The notes below the pieces were generated by a model. That model saw only the letters and a program-made list of their open reading frames with translations, had not been told where the DNA came from and made no database searches. From contig NZ_NKXO01000002.1 in assembly GCF_002843425.1 (NCBI RefSeq), forward strand, positions 45,846 through 109,845: a DNA stretch of 64,000 bases. Direction: 5' to 3'. A program made the translations under genes and the position numbers. Source of the DNA: Raineya orbicola. GTDB lineage: Bacteria > Bacteroidota > Bacteroidia > Cytophagales > Thermonemataceae. This document shows positions 23,042-31,988 of the stretch, one piece after another (within the stretch, counting starts at the first letter, position 1; every line of letters starts with the position of its first letter).

Positions 23042-23923
23042 ATGATTGAAAAATTTTTGCAATACATTAGCTATCAGAAGCGTCAGAGTTCTCATACATA
23101 TAGTTCTTATCGCAACGATTTGGAGCAATTTCAAGATTTCTTGATAGAGCAGTTTCAGGTGCAAGATATACAGGAAGCAAACTATCAGATGATACGTTCT
23201 TGGGTTGTACATCTTTCAGAGCAAAATTTACAACCAACCTCTATCAATCGTAAAATTGCTACACTAAAATCTTTTTACAAGTTTTTGGTAAAAAATTCTT
23301 ACATCACCCAAAACCCTACTTTGCGAATAAAACCGCTCAAAGTGCCTAAAAAAACGCCTTCATTCGTAGAAGAGCAAGATATGGTAAAGATTTTAGATAA
23401 CTACGAATTTAGCAAGGATTTCAAGGGGTATCGAGATAAAATTGTGTTAGAACTTTTGTATCATACGGGTATGCGTGAAGCTGAACTTTTGAGCTTGAAA
23501 GAGGAAAATATCAACTATATTCGTCAGGAAATCAGAGTGTTAGGAAAAGGTAATAAGGAGCGTATCATTCCGATTACGCCCTCACTCAATCATCTTTTGC
23601 AGGAGTATGTTTATTATCGTGAAAAGGAGTTTTTGCAGTTGCCACATACATTTCTGATAGTAACCGATGAAGGCGAACCCGCTTATCCAATGTTTATTTA
23701 CCGAATAGTAAAAAAATATTTGAGTTTGGTGGATAGTGCAGAACGAAAAAGTCCGCATACGCTTCGGCATACTTTTGCTACGCATATGCTCAATAAAGGG
23801 GCAGATTTGAATGCTATCAAGGAAATTTTAGGGCATAGCAACCTGAAAGCTACACAAATTTATACGCATAATTCACTTCAAAAACTTAAAGATGTATTCA
23901 AGCAGGCTCACCCGAAAGCCTGA
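23042..23923 (+). CDS. Tyrosine recombinase, XerC/XerD type
   Basis: 293 residues, the usual size for Xer proteins. The N-terminal SAM-like core-binding domain is at 1-85 and the catalytic domain at about 105-290, with Arg145 (HTGMREAEL), Lys169 (GKGNKER), His239 and Arg242 (PHTLRHTFATHML), His265 and Tyr274 (IYTHNSL). All catalytic residues are present. It probably resolves chromosome dimers at dif. Bacteroidota often carry several such genes, so the exact name is left open. No dif-like site was recognised in the window. Confidence 0.9.
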   Translation: MIEKFLQYISYQKRQSSHTYSSYRNDLEQFQDFLIEQFQVQDIQEANYQMIRSWVVHLSEQNLQPTSINRKIATLKSFYKFLVKNSYITQNPTLRIKPLKVPKKTPSFVEEQDMVKILDNYEFSKDFKGYRDKIVLELLYHTGMREAELLSLKEENINYIRQEIRVLGKGNKERIIPITPSLNHLLQEYVYYREKEFLQLPHTFLIVTDEGEPAYPMFIYRIVKKYLSLVDSAERKSPHTLRHTFATHMLNKGADLNAIKEILGHSNLKATQIYTHNSLQKLKDVFKQAHPKA

Positions 23924-23993
23924 TAAAACTCATTGCTTTTCATAGATTTTTTTAATTTTTTGTCTTATGGTTTCACCTTAAAAATGTAGTGTT

Positions 23994-24293
23994 ATGAAAG
24001 TGCAAATTCAATCCGTGCATTTTGATGCAGACATCAAGTTGCTTGATTTCATTGAAAAAAAGTTAAACAAATTAGATACTTTCTACGACCGTGTCATTGA
24101 TGCTACCGTCTTTTTACGCTTGGATAAGAACGACCACAAGGAAAATAAAATCGTTGAAGTAAAAATAAATGTTCCCGGCAACGTGATTTTTGCCAAAGCC
24201 CAAAAAAATACCTTTGAAAGTGCTACTGATGAAGTAGTTGATGTGCTAAAACGTCAGATTACTAAGCACAAAGAAAAGCAAATGAATCATTAG
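23994..24293 (+). CDS. hpf: Ribosome hibernation-promoting factor, short form
   Basis: A 99-residue protein of the HPF/YfiA family that binds the 30S decoding region in stationary phase and helps form inactive ribosomes. It shows the opening strand VQIQSVHFDADIKLLDFIEKKLNKL and a basic second half (NHKENKIVEVKINVPG... and KRQITKHKEKQ). The C-terminal dimerisation domain of long HPF is absent. It ends in a strong intrinsic terminator. Confidence 0.92.
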   Translation: MKVQIQSVHFDADIKLLDFIEKKLNKLDTFYDRVIDATVFLRLDKNDHKENKIVEVKINVPGNVIFAKAQKNTFESATDEVVDVLKRQITKHKEKQMNH

Positions 24294-24314
24294 ATTTTTC
24301 CATAGCTCTCAATC

Positions 24315-24350
24315 AACTTCCTGAATTTTGTTCAGGAAGTTTTTATTTTT
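24315..24350 (+). terminator. Intrinsic terminator of hpf
   Basis: A perfect 11-bp stem (AACTTCCTGAA 24315-24325, TTCAGGAAGTT 24331-24341) with a 5-nt loop, followed by TTTATTTTT. This placement shows that an in-frame TTG at 24328, inside the loop, cannot be the start of the next gene. Confidence 0.9.
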
Positions 24351-24379
24351 GAACTTTTCAGAAAAACTCCCTACCTTTG
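24349..24379 (+). promoter_or_regulatory. Promoter of the DedA-family gene
   Basis: TTG (24349-24351), a 20-bp spacer and TACCTTTG (24372-24379) match the consensus exactly. Transcription should start near 24386, so translation must start downstream of that; the GTG at 24397 is the first suitable codon. Confidence 0.7.
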
Positions 24380-24396
24380 CAGAAAATTACAAACCT

Positions 24397-25065
24397 GTGG
24401 AAATTCTAAAACAACTTCTGGATTTTATTTTACACGTAGATAAGCATTTGCAAGTACTTTTTCAGGATTACGGCATATGGATTTATGCTATTTTGTTTCT
24501 GATAATTTTTGTAGAAACGGGGCTGGTGGTGATGCCTTTTTTACCCGGTGATTCGCTTCTTTTCGCCACAGGAGCCTTGATAAGTGTAACCAATGAACTT
24601 AATATTTGGCTAATGGGGCTGATTTTGTTTGTAGCGGCAGTTATTGGCGATAGCGTAAATTATTGGATAGGTAAAAGATTAGGAACTGCAGTTTTCCAAA
24701 AAGAAAGTCGTTGGATAAAAAAAGAATATTTGCTACGTACTCAAACATTTTATGAAAAACACGGCGGAAAGACAATTATATTTGCTCGGTTCATACCTAT
24801 TATACGCACTTTTGCTCCTTTTGTAGCGGGCGTTGGCACGATGAATTACCCTCGTTTTTTGGCTTACAATGTGATAGGAGGTTTTGTATGGGTGTGGTCT
24901 TTTTTGTGGTTGGGTTATTTTTTCGCTGATACCGAAATAGTTCGTAAAAACTTTACGCTTGTCATTTTTGCTATCATTTTGCTTTCCATTACTCCGCCGA
25001 TTGTTGAAATTATTAGGCATAAATTTTTCAAGAAAAAAGAAACAGAAGTTACGCATAAAAGTTAG
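24397..25065 (+). CDS. DedA/SNARE-associated family membrane protein (GTG start)
   Basis: 222 residues from the GTG at 24397. It has the DedA signatures FVETGLVVMPFLPGDSLLF (acidic residue and Pro-Gly-Asp in the re-entrant loop) and FARFIPIIRTFAPFVAGVG (conserved Arg). DedA proteins are inner-membrane undecaprenyl-phosphate or phospholipid flippases needed for envelope integrity and pH or antimicrobial tolerance. The longer open frame from 24328 starts inside the hpf terminator and before the promoter, so it is rejected. It is followed 5 bp later by prfB. Confidence 0.9.
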   Translation: MEILKQLLDFILHVDKHLQVLFQDYGIWIYAILFLIIFVETGLVVMPFLPGDSLLFATGALISVTNELNIWLMGLILFVAAVIGDSVNYWIGKRLGTAVFQKESRWIKKEYLLRTQTFYEKHGGKTIIFARFIPIIRTFAPFVAGVGTMNYPRFLAYNVIGGFVWVWSFLWLGYFFADTEIVRKNFTLVIFAIILLSITPPIVEIIRHKFFKKKETEVTHKS

Positions 25066-25070
25066 AGATT

Positions 25071-26148
25071 ATGACACAAGACCAATATAAAGATGTAAAA
25101 GCCCGTATCTCGGCTTTGAGGAGGTATCTTTGACTACGATGTACGATTGCAAGAACTTGCCGAAAAACAACAACAAACCACTGCTGCGGACTTTTGGGAG
25201 AATGCACAGCAAGCAGAGGCAGTAATGAAAGAAATTCGCAACATCAAGGTTTGGACAGAGCCAATGCAGGCACTTTTGCAGGCAGAAGCAGATTTTGAGG
25301 TTCTTTACGAATTTTATCAGAATAATGAACTTTCGGAGGAGGAAATTGACCAAGAGTTTCATAAATTACTACAACAAGTAGAAGACTTGGAGTTCAAGAA
25401 AATGTTGAGTGGGGAGGAAGATGCGTTAAGTGCGATGATGGAAATCAATCCAGGAGCAGGCGGCACCGAAAGTATGGATTGGGCAGAAATGCTGATGCGT
25501 ATGTATATTATGTGGGGCGAAAGTCAGGGCTTTAAGGTGCGAGAAGTAAATTATCAAGCGGGCGAAGTAGCAGGCTGTAAATCAGCTACTTTGGAATTTG
25601 AGGGGGAGTTTGCCTATGGACTTTTGAAGTCTGAAATAGGAGTGCATCGCTTGGTGCGTGTTTCACCTTTTGATTCAGGGGGCAGACGACATACGTCCTT
25701 TGCTTCGGTGTTTGTGTATCCAATTGTTGATGATAACATTGAAATCACTATCAACCCTGCTGATTTAGAGTGGGATACGTTTCGTTCGGGAGGAGCAGGA
25801 GGGCAGAATGTAAATAAAGTAGAAACGGCTGTGAGGGTTCGCCACAAGCCCACAGGTATCGTGGTGGAATGTCAGCAGGAGCGTTCTCAGCACCAAAATC
25901 GTGAAAAAGCCTTGCAGATGCTCAAATCAAGGTTGTATCAGTTGGAAATGGAAAAAAGACAAGAGGAAAAAGATAAAATTGAAGGCACAAAAAAGAAAAT
26001 TGATTTTGGTTCGCAAATACGAAATTATGTACTGCACCCTTACAAGCTCGTCAAAGATGTACGTACGGGTGTAGAACGTACAGACGTGCAAAATGTACTC
26101 AACGGCGACCTAAACGATTTTATCAAGGCATTTTTGATGATGCAGTAG
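25071..26148 (+). CDS. prfB: Peptide chain release factor 2, with programmed +1 frameshift
   Basis: The ATG at 25071 opens a 20-codon frame ending at an in-frame TGA (25131-25133). The site is AGGAGG-TAT-CTT-TGA-C, the classical RF2 autoregulatory frameshift: ribosomes slip +1 at CTT and continue as [12 protein letters not shown]. The product is about 358 residues, near the usual RF2 length, and has the GGQ loop in [14 protein letters not shown], which releases peptides at UGA and UAA. When RF2 is scarce the slip is favoured, so the protein controls its own level. An internal SD-like AGGAGG is striking in a group that does not use SD for initiation. Confidence 0.97.
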
Positions 26149-26149
26149 T

Positions 26150-27010
26150 ATGCAATTTGCAGATGTGAAAAATGATATTGCATTTCGCAAGATTTTCGGG
26201 AATGAAAGTAAAAAACAAATTTTAATTTCATTCCTCAATGCTGTTTTGGGATTAGAAGGGGGGCGAAAAATTGCAGATGTGCAAATACTTAATCCTTATC
26301 AAGTTCCTATAGTTTTGGGTGCAAAATCTACCGTACTTGATGTAAAAGCTCGTGATGAAGCAGGCAAAGAGTATATCGTAGAAATGCAAGTTACTGATAA
26401 GATTGGCTTTGCTCAGCGGGTAGTGTATTATTCTGCCAAAAGCTATATTTCGCAACTTAATGCCAAAGAAGAGTATTATGAGCTTAAACCCATCATTTTT
26501 ATTGGTATTTTAGACTTTACATTTTTGGATACTTCTCACTATCTTTCTCGACATCTTATTCTGGACGAGAAAACCCAAGAACATAAACTCAAAGACTTGG
26601 AATTTAATTTTATAGAGTTACCTAAATTCAATAAAACTGAAAAAGAGTTAAAAACACTGACAGAAAAATGGGTATTTTTTATCAAAAATGCAGAAAATTT
26701 GGAGGTTGTTCCCGAAAGCGTTGATGATGAAGGTTTGAAAATAGCTTATTTGGAAGCCGACAAACATCTCTGGAGTAAAAAAGACCTTGAAGCCTACGAA
26801 TATGCTCGTATGCGTGAAACCGACGAAAAAACCGAAAAAATGAAAGCAGAACAAGTTGGTTTCCAGAAAGGTATGGAGAAAGGTGTTGAAAAAAATAAAA
26901 TAGAAACAGCTCTCAAAGCTATTCAAAAGGGCTTAGATAATGAATTTATCAAAGAACTCACTGGGCTTTCTGTGCAAGAAATAGAAAATTTACGTTCTCA
27001 AAAGAGATAA
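26150..27010 (+). CDS. Rpn/PD-(D/E)XK nuclease family protein
   Basis: A 286-residue member of the Rpn/YhgA (PDDEXK_2) group, historically annotated as transposase. It opens [14 protein letters not shown] and carries the nuclease core [20 protein letters not shown] (Asp and Glu-x-Gln). The C-terminal part is Lys/Glu-rich and helical with a predicted coiled coil near residues 225-265. E. coli relatives promote recombination-linked DNA cleavage. It starts two bases after the prfB stop, so it is probably on the same transcript. Confidence 0.87.
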   Translation: MQFADVKNDIAFRKIFGNESKKQILISFLNAVLGLEGGRKIADVQILNPYQVPIVLGAKSTVLDVKARDEAGKEYIVEMQVTDKIGFAQRVVYYSAKSYISQLNAKEEYYELKPIIFIGILDFTFLDTSHYLSRHLILDEKTQEHKLKDLEFNFIELPKFNKTEKELKTLTEKWVFFIKNAENLEVVPESVDDEGLKIAYLEADKHLWSKKDLEAYEYARMRETDEKTEKMKAEQVGFQKGMEKGVEKNKIETALKAIQKGLDNEFIKELTGLSVQEIENLRSQKR

Positions 27011-27038
27011 TATTTTTTTAAGTTTTAATGCTATTTCT

Positions 27039-28517
27039 ATGAAAAAAATAATTGAAGATATCGGAATTTTAGAACATAATGAGGCTTGCGAAACTATCAA
27101 AACTACGCAAGAGCAAAATACTGGCAAAACTCGTAAGCTGTACATAGAAAGCTATGGCTGTCAGATGAATTTTTCTGACTCCGAGATAGTAGCTTCTATA
27201 ATGCAAGAAAATGACTTTGATACTACTGCTACTGCTGAAAATGCCGACCTCATTTTCTTGAATACTTGTGCTATTCGTGAAAATGCCGAGCAGAAAATTC
27301 GTCATCGCTTGCAATATTTGCAAAGCCTGAAAAAGAAGCGTCCTCATTTACTTGTGGGAGTATTGGGTTGTATGGCGGAACGCCTGAAAACTAAACTCTT
27401 GGAAGAGGAGAAGGTTGTGGATATTGTTGCAGGACCTGATGCTTACCGAGATTTACCTAAATTAGTGAGCGAAGCAGATGAGGGAAGCAAGGCTATCAAT
27501 GTTTTTCTTTCGCGTGAAGAAACTTATGCAGATATTAACCCTGTGAGGCTTAATTCTAATGGGGTTACGGCGTTTGTTTCCATTATGCGAGGTTGTGATA
27601 ATATGTGTTCTTTTTGTGTAGTGCCTTTTACGCGTGGGCGTGAGAGGAGTCGTAGTCCGTATTCTATTGTGGCGGAGTGTAAAGATTTGTTTGAAAATGG
27701 GTATCGGGAGGTTACGCTTTTGGGGCAGAATGTAGATTCTTATTTTTGGACGTCCAAAGATGATATTATTTCACTGAAAAATTATCAGAAGGCAATCGCC
27801 AAAGGAGAAAATTTTGAAGGAATAGAAACTTGTAATTTTGCTCAACTTTTAGAGCGTGTTGCACAAATTTCTCCTGATTTGCGAGTGCGTTTTTCTACTT
27901 CGCACCCCAAAGATATTACCGATGAGGTGCTTTACACTATGGCAAAGTATGAAAATATTTGCAAATATATTCACTTACCTGTGCAAAGCGGCAATAATCG
28001 CATTTTAGCGTTGATGAATCGCACTTATACGCGTGAGTGGTATTTGGAAAGAATTGCGACTATTCGTCGAATTTTAGGGGAGGCGTGTGGTATTTCTTCG
28101 GATATGATTGCAGGTTTTTGTACTGAAACAGAAGAAGAGCATCAAGATACACTTTCACTGATGCGAGAAGTGGAGTATGATTTTTCATATATGTTTTATT
28201 ATTCGGAGCGTCCGAATACGCCTGCGGAAAAAAAACTGAAAGATGATGTACCTTTGGAAGTGAAAAAAAGACGTCTTAATGAAATCATATCTCTACAAAA
28301 TGAGCTTTCTTACAAACGAAATCAAAAAGACATAGGCAAAATTCACAAAGTATTGGTAGAGGGTTTTTCTAAACGTTCACAGGAATATTTGCAAGGTAGA
28401 AATTCTGCCAATAAAGTCGTAATATTTCCTAAAAAACACTATCAAAAAGGCGATTATGTAAATGTACTCGTAAAAGAAGCTAATTCAGCGACGTTGTTGG
28501 GAGAGGCTGTGGAGTAG
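27039..28517 (+). CDS. miaB: tRNA-2-methylthio-N6-dimethylallyladenosine synthase
   Basis: A 492-residue radical-SAM methylthiotransferase. The N-terminal UPF0004 domain holds one iron-sulfur cluster with its three cysteines visible ([21 protein letters not shown]). The radical SAM cluster motif is CDNMCSFC at about residues 190-197, and a C-terminal TRAM domain covers about 428-490. It adds the methylthio group at A37 of tRNAs reading UNN codons. A long N-terminal extension (about 30 residues) precedes the first domain. A perfect terminator hairpin lies just after it, inside the convergent gene. Confidence 0.95.
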   Translation: MKKIIEDIGILEHNEACETIKTTQEQNTGKTRKLYIESYGCQMNFSDSEIVASIMQENDFDTTATAENADLIFLNTCAIRENAEQKIRHRLQYLQSLKKKRPHLLVGVLGCMAERLKTKLLEEEKVVDIVAGPDAYRDLPKLVSEADEGSKAINVFLSREETYADINPVRLNSNGVTAFVSIMRGCDNMCSFCVVPFTRGRERSRSPYSIVAECKDLFENGYREVTLLGQNVDSYFWTSKDDIISLKNYQKAIAKGENFEGIETCNFAQLLERVAQISPDLRVRFSTSHPKDITDEVLYTMAKYENICKYIHLPVQSGNNRILALMNRTYTREWYLERIATIRRILGEACGISSDMIAGFCTETEEEHQDTLSLMREVEYDFSYMFYYSERPNTPAEKKLKDDVPLEVKKRRLNEIISLQNELSYKRNQKDIGKIHKVLVEGFSKRSQEYLQGRNSANKVVIFPKKHYQKGDYVNVLVKEANSATLLGEAVE

Positions 28518-28522
28518 TTTTT

Positions 28523-29407
28523 TCAGAATTTAAGAAACTTTTTCCAAAAGAGTTTAGCTATTTGTCTAAACTCTTTTTTTCGTAAAGAAAAATATTTAAT
28601 GGCTCGCACAAAATAGAGCATTTTAGTGTAAAGCCAACCTTTTTCTTTTAGCCAGAATTGAGTTTCATTTTGCAAAGATTTTTCAAATTTATCAAGGTTA
28701 GGATTGGTATTTTGGCTACTTGCTGAAACATAATGAATGGCTCGGGTAGCAGGGGTAAAAAGTATTTTATAGCCAAGTTTTCGTATCAGATAGCACCATT
28801 GCACATCTTCAAAGTACATAAAAAAATCATCAGGGAGTTTTCTTGCAGGCATTTTATCAATTACCTCTCGGCGAATTAAGAAAAAAGCCCCCCAAACCCA
28901 ATCTACGAAAATTTCCTCATTGTGAGAAAAATAAAATCCTAAGAGACGTTTTTTACCTAAAATTTTATGCAAACGAAAAAGTTCAATGAATTCATAAGTC
29001 AGATTATGAAATTTATTAGCTGTATGCTGTACTTTTCCATCAGGATAGACAAGTAGAGGACTGATTACACCTATTTGGGGGTTTTCTTGCATTTTTTGCA
29101 GACAAATAGCTATGGAGTTTTCGTTGAGTTCAATATCACTATTGAGAAGCAAAATATACTCGCCTTTGGCATACTGCAAGCCAAGATTATTCCCTTTGGC
29201 AAAGCCTACATTTTCAGGTGATTTGATAAGTGTTATTTGTGGAAAAAGCTCTAAAAACTTATCAGGACTGCATTCCGTTGAGGCATTATCTACCAAAATA
29301 ATTTCATAGCTTACTTCTTGGGTATATTGCAAAATGCTTTCAATACACTTGCAAGTAAGTGAAAAAGTATTGTAGTTGATGATGATGATGGAGAGCAAAG
29401 ATGTCAT
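28523..29407 (-). CDS. Glycosyltransferase family 2
   Basis: A 294-residue GT-A protein with IIINYNTFSLT at the N-terminus, DNASTECSPD, the DxD-like LNSDIEL, and DDFFMYFEDVQWC in the acceptor region. The sequence type matches rhamnosyltransferase-like enzymes of O-antigen and glycoprotein-glycan clusters. It is the last gene of the long minus-strand glycan locus and is coupled to the upstream methyltransferase gene by a 4-bp overlap. Its C-terminal coding region doubles as the miaB terminator. Confidence 0.87.
   Translation of the reverse strand: MTSLLSIIIINYNTFSLTCKCIESILQYTQEVSYEIILVDNASTECSPDKFLELFPQITLIKSPENVGFAKGNNLGLQYAKGEYILLLNSDIELNENSIAICLQKMQENPQIGVISPLLVYPDGKVQHTANKFHNLTYEFIELFRLHKILGKKRLLGFYFSHNEEIFVDWVWGAFFLIRREVIDKMPARKLPDDFFMYFEDVQWCYLIRKLGYKILFTPATRAIHYVSASSQNTNPNLDKFEKSLQNETQFWLKEKGWLYTKMLYFVRAIKYFSLRKKEFRQIAKLFWKKFLKF
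28546..28580 (+). terminator. Intrinsic terminator of miaB embedded in the convergent gene
   Basis: A perfect 12-bp stem (AAAAGAGTTTAG 28546-28557, CTAAACTCTTTT 28566-28577) with an 8-nt loop and a run of T on the plus strand. It lies within the last codons of the glycosyltransferase gene on the minus strand, which it also encodes. Confidence 0.85.
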
Positions 29408-30111
29408 TTTTGTTTAATAACTCCTATGCCAGCCCATCCTTGTTGAGGGTCTGCAATAAACTCTTTATATTCGTAGTTACTTTTTATTTCATTGAAAAAC
29501 TCTCTTACTCCAACATTCCAACTTGGGGGGTGTTCGGCTATATCGTGGAAACCTATCAAACCTCCACTTTTTACTAATGGGGCATATAGCTCAAAATCTG
29601 TTTTTACTCCTTGATATGTATGATCTCCATCGATAAATAAAAAATCTATTTTTTCCCCATTTAGAATGTTTTTTACATTGGATAAAGTTTCTTGTGAGTG
29701 GGAGTCTGCTCTATAAAGTATTATTTTCTGATTTTCACTTGCAAAAGAGTGGTAGAAATTTTCTTTATATTTGGGGTATCCTCCTCCGTATTTGCCGCCT
29801 GGTAAGTCAATAGATATAATGGTGGCATTTTTATCTGCTAATTTTGAAAATAAGAAAAGAGAACCTCCATTTGCAGTACCTATCTCTAATATACATTTTG
29901 GTCTTTGCTGTTCAATCAATTTGGTAAGATTTAAAATTTCTTCTGGTACTTGTTTTATCCAAAAGAAACGCTCCCATTTGGGGCTATAGATAAGTTCTAC
30001 CAATTGTTCTGCATTCAAACCTTCCGAGTCTTTGGCAAGCAGGGGAGCATATTTTTTTAACTCTCTTGCAGCGTTCCATTCGTGCAGTCTATTTTTTATC
30101 TGTTTGAGCAT
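29404..30111 (-). CDS. Class I SAM-dependent methyltransferase (CmcI-like)
   Basis: A 235-residue Rossmann-fold protein. The SAM-binding glycine loop is ILEIGTANGGSLFLF, and a metal-site-like segment follows at IDFLFIDGDHTYQGV, then GGLIGFHDI. This pattern belongs to the cephalosporin-hydroxylase / macrocin O-methyltransferase group common in polysaccharide loci. It probably methylates a sugar hydroxyl in the glycan. It sits between two glycosyltransferase genes. Confidence 0.82.
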   Translation of the reverse strand: MLKQIKNRLHEWNAARELKKYAPLLAKDSEGLNAEQLVELIYSPKWERFFWIKQVPEEILNLTKLIEQQRPKCILEIGTANGGSLFLFSKLADKNATIISIDLPGGKYGGGYPKYKENFYHSFASENQKIILYRADSHSQETLSNVKNILNGEKIDFLFIDGDHTYQGVKTDFELYAPLVKSGGLIGFHDIAEHPPSWNVGVREFFNEIKSNYEYKEFIADPQQGWAGIGVIKQK

Positions 30112-30990
30112 TTATTTAAAGATTTTATTCCAAAGATGTTTAATTCTGGCAATATTACGATTATTTTTCAAAAATAATTGAAATTTTGAAAGCGGAAAAG
30201 GATAGTTTTGAAAATTCTGAATTAACTCCTGAACGTTCCTCCCTGCCAAAAAAACTAGCTTTTTCCATTTTTCAGGTTGTAATGGGTGGAAATTGCGAAT
30301 TTGTGAATAATTATTTTCATCAATGCTTTTCCAAAAATCAAAATACTTGTGTGTATCAAAGTCGGTTTTATGTCCCCAATTGGATATTTTTTGCCATACC
30401 TCGCCTTCGTTTCTTGCCCAAGTATCGTGCAGCATATAAAAAGGTGCAGTATGATTGAAATATCCATTCTTTCTACCATATTCGTAATATGGCTTATTGC
30501 TTGCTACTTGTATCAGGTCTAAATCGTCCGTTTTGATGCATATATATCCGTTGTTTGTTTTTTTGAACAAGTTTATTAAACAAACACAAATATTAGTTTC
30601 TTTTCTTACAGGATTTTGTTGCAAATATTCAATAAAATTTCCGAAGTTTATGAAGTATTCATCAGCGTCTAATTGAATATGCCAGCCACCTTCGCCCATT
30701 GCTTTGGCAAGCATATTTCTTTCTCTTACCTCGCATTGCATAGGTGTAAGCGAGGCTACATAGAAATCATCTTCATAAATGTGAATTTTTTTGTTGATAT
30801 CTATACTTTGAATAAAATTTTGAAAATCTTTCTCATCAAAATCAAAAGGGTTTCCGCTCCAAGTAAGGCGTTTCTTGTCCAAAGCTAAGTAAATTATATC
30901 AGCATCAGCATATACAAGTGGCAAAGCATTTTTGAGCAAATACCAATCATAAGAAACAAGAAAACCTACTTTGATGAGTTGTTTTTTCAT
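30112..30990 (-). CDS. Putative glycosyltransferase (GT-A-like)
   Basis: A 292-residue protein with VGFLVSYDWYLLKNALPLVYADADIIYLALDKKRLT-type N-terminal strands and a DxD site at IQLDADEYF (about residues 109-117). There are no membrane segments. It resembles the group of small transferases that replace GT2 in Bacteroidota clusters; the sugar is unknown. It overlaps its upstream neighbour by 4 bp (ATGA). Confidence 0.7.
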   Translation of the reverse strand: MKKQLIKVGFLVSYDWYLLKNALPLVYADADIIYLALDKKRLTWSGNPFDFDEKDFQNFIQSIDINKKIHIYEDDFYVASLTPMQCEVRERNMLAKAMGEGGWHIQLDADEYFINFGNFIEYLQQNPVRKETNICVCLINLFKKTNNGYICIKTDDLDLIQVASNKPYYEYGRKNGYFNHTAPFYMLHDTWARNEGEVWQKISNWGHKTDFDTHKYFDFWKSIDENNYSQIRNFHPLQPEKWKKLVFLAGRNVQELIQNFQNYPFPLSKFQLFLKNNRNIARIKHLWNKIFK

Positions 30991-31988
30991 TTAGATAAAA
31001 GCATTTTTTTAGTATAATATGCAACATCTTTGAAGAAAGTGAAATCTTGCAAAGGGTTAGCCAACAATGTCCTGATAGCTTCTTTGTACCCTTTCAAATA
31101 TCTTTTTTCTTGGAATGCAATCATTGCATTGTAGCGAAGCATATACTCGTGCTTGGGAATTTTCATCAAAAGATACTTTGCCCATTGATTTACCAAAGTT
31201 TTTTTCTCTTCAAGCGGTAATGTAGCAAAGTAATTATTAAGTTTTTTTGCTAAAAATTCATCAACAATCTTTTTTTCAATTCTGTGCCAATAATGTCTGT
31301 TATACTGCTCGCAATCAATGAGTTTTGTACGCTTTTGTAAAAAATAAGAAAAAGCGTACTGCTCGCAAGCGTGATTACGGGCATAACTGTAAAGCTGATC
31401 GGTAAATTCATATACTTCTGTAAGGCATTCGAAGTGAGTAGGGTGTAAACCTATGATACCTGCATTCCAAGAAGCAAAACTTTCGGGCAGAATGTATTGT
31501 GTTACTCCTTTGATAGTGAATTGATTAGACTTTAAAAAATCATAAACATCTCGGAAGTGGTCAGCGTCGTTGGGGGGGTATGTTCCTAAAAAAGTCATTG
31601 GATACTCAAACTTGTGCATAATAGAAGTTTGAGGAGAAATTTTTGTAAGAATTTCTGTAAAATTCTGAAAGAAAAAAGTATCTGTATCTACATACAAAAT
31701 ATTGTGTTGTGGATATAATTGTGTAGATTTCTCAATGATACCGATTTTTACTCTATGAATAAGATTATCGTTTCCCATCAATTTTTGAATATCATTAGAG
31801 TCAAGCATTTGATAGTCGATGGGTAATTCTGAAAGAAATTTTTCGTAATATTGGGGTTGGTCTGTAAAGACAATTATTCGCTCATCTGCTTTTAAGGAAT
31901 AATTACACACCAAACTTAGAATGGAAAAAATTCCTCTGTTGTGTAAAAAATCTTTACCCGAAGAGAAATAAACAAAGCTAGTTGCCAT
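30987..31988 (-). CDS. Putative glycosyltransferase (GT8-like)
   Basis: A 333-residue protein with a GT-A-type core: IIVFTDQPQYYEKFL, then NILYVDTDTFFFQN, where DTDTF is the metal-binding DxD region. The first residues (ATSFVYFSSGKDF) look like the start of the nucleotide-binding sheet. No membrane segments are seen. The middle region ASWNAGIIGLHPTH resembles the acceptor region of GT8/GT77-like enzymes. The donor is unknown. It overlaps the FkbM gene by 11 bp. Confidence 0.7.
   Translation of the reverse strand: MATSFVYFSSGKDFLHNRGIFSILSLVCNYSLKADERIIVFTDQPQYYEKFLSELPIDYQMLDSNDIQKLMGNDNLIHRVKIGIIEKSTQLYPQHNILYVDTDTFFFQNFTEILTKISPQTSIMHKFEYPMTFLGTYPPNDADHFRDVYDFLKSNQFTIKGVTQYILPESFASWNAGIIGLHPTHFECLTEVYEFTDQLYSYARNHACEQYAFSYFLQKRTKLIDCEQYNRHYWHRIEKKIVDEFLAKKLNNYFATLPLEEKKTLVNQWAKYLLMKIPKHEYMLRYNAMIAFQEKRYLKGYKEAIRTLLANPLQDFTFFKDVAYYTKKMLLSK

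Noticed and set aside
24328..24396. TTG start for the DedA gene
   Set aside because: The codon is inside the loop of the hpf terminator and before the promoter -7 box.
25147..25170. Start of prfB at an internal TTG
   Set aside because: The upstream 20-codon frame with AGGAGG-TAT-CTT-TGA-C is the classical RF2 frameshift; the gene begins at 25071.
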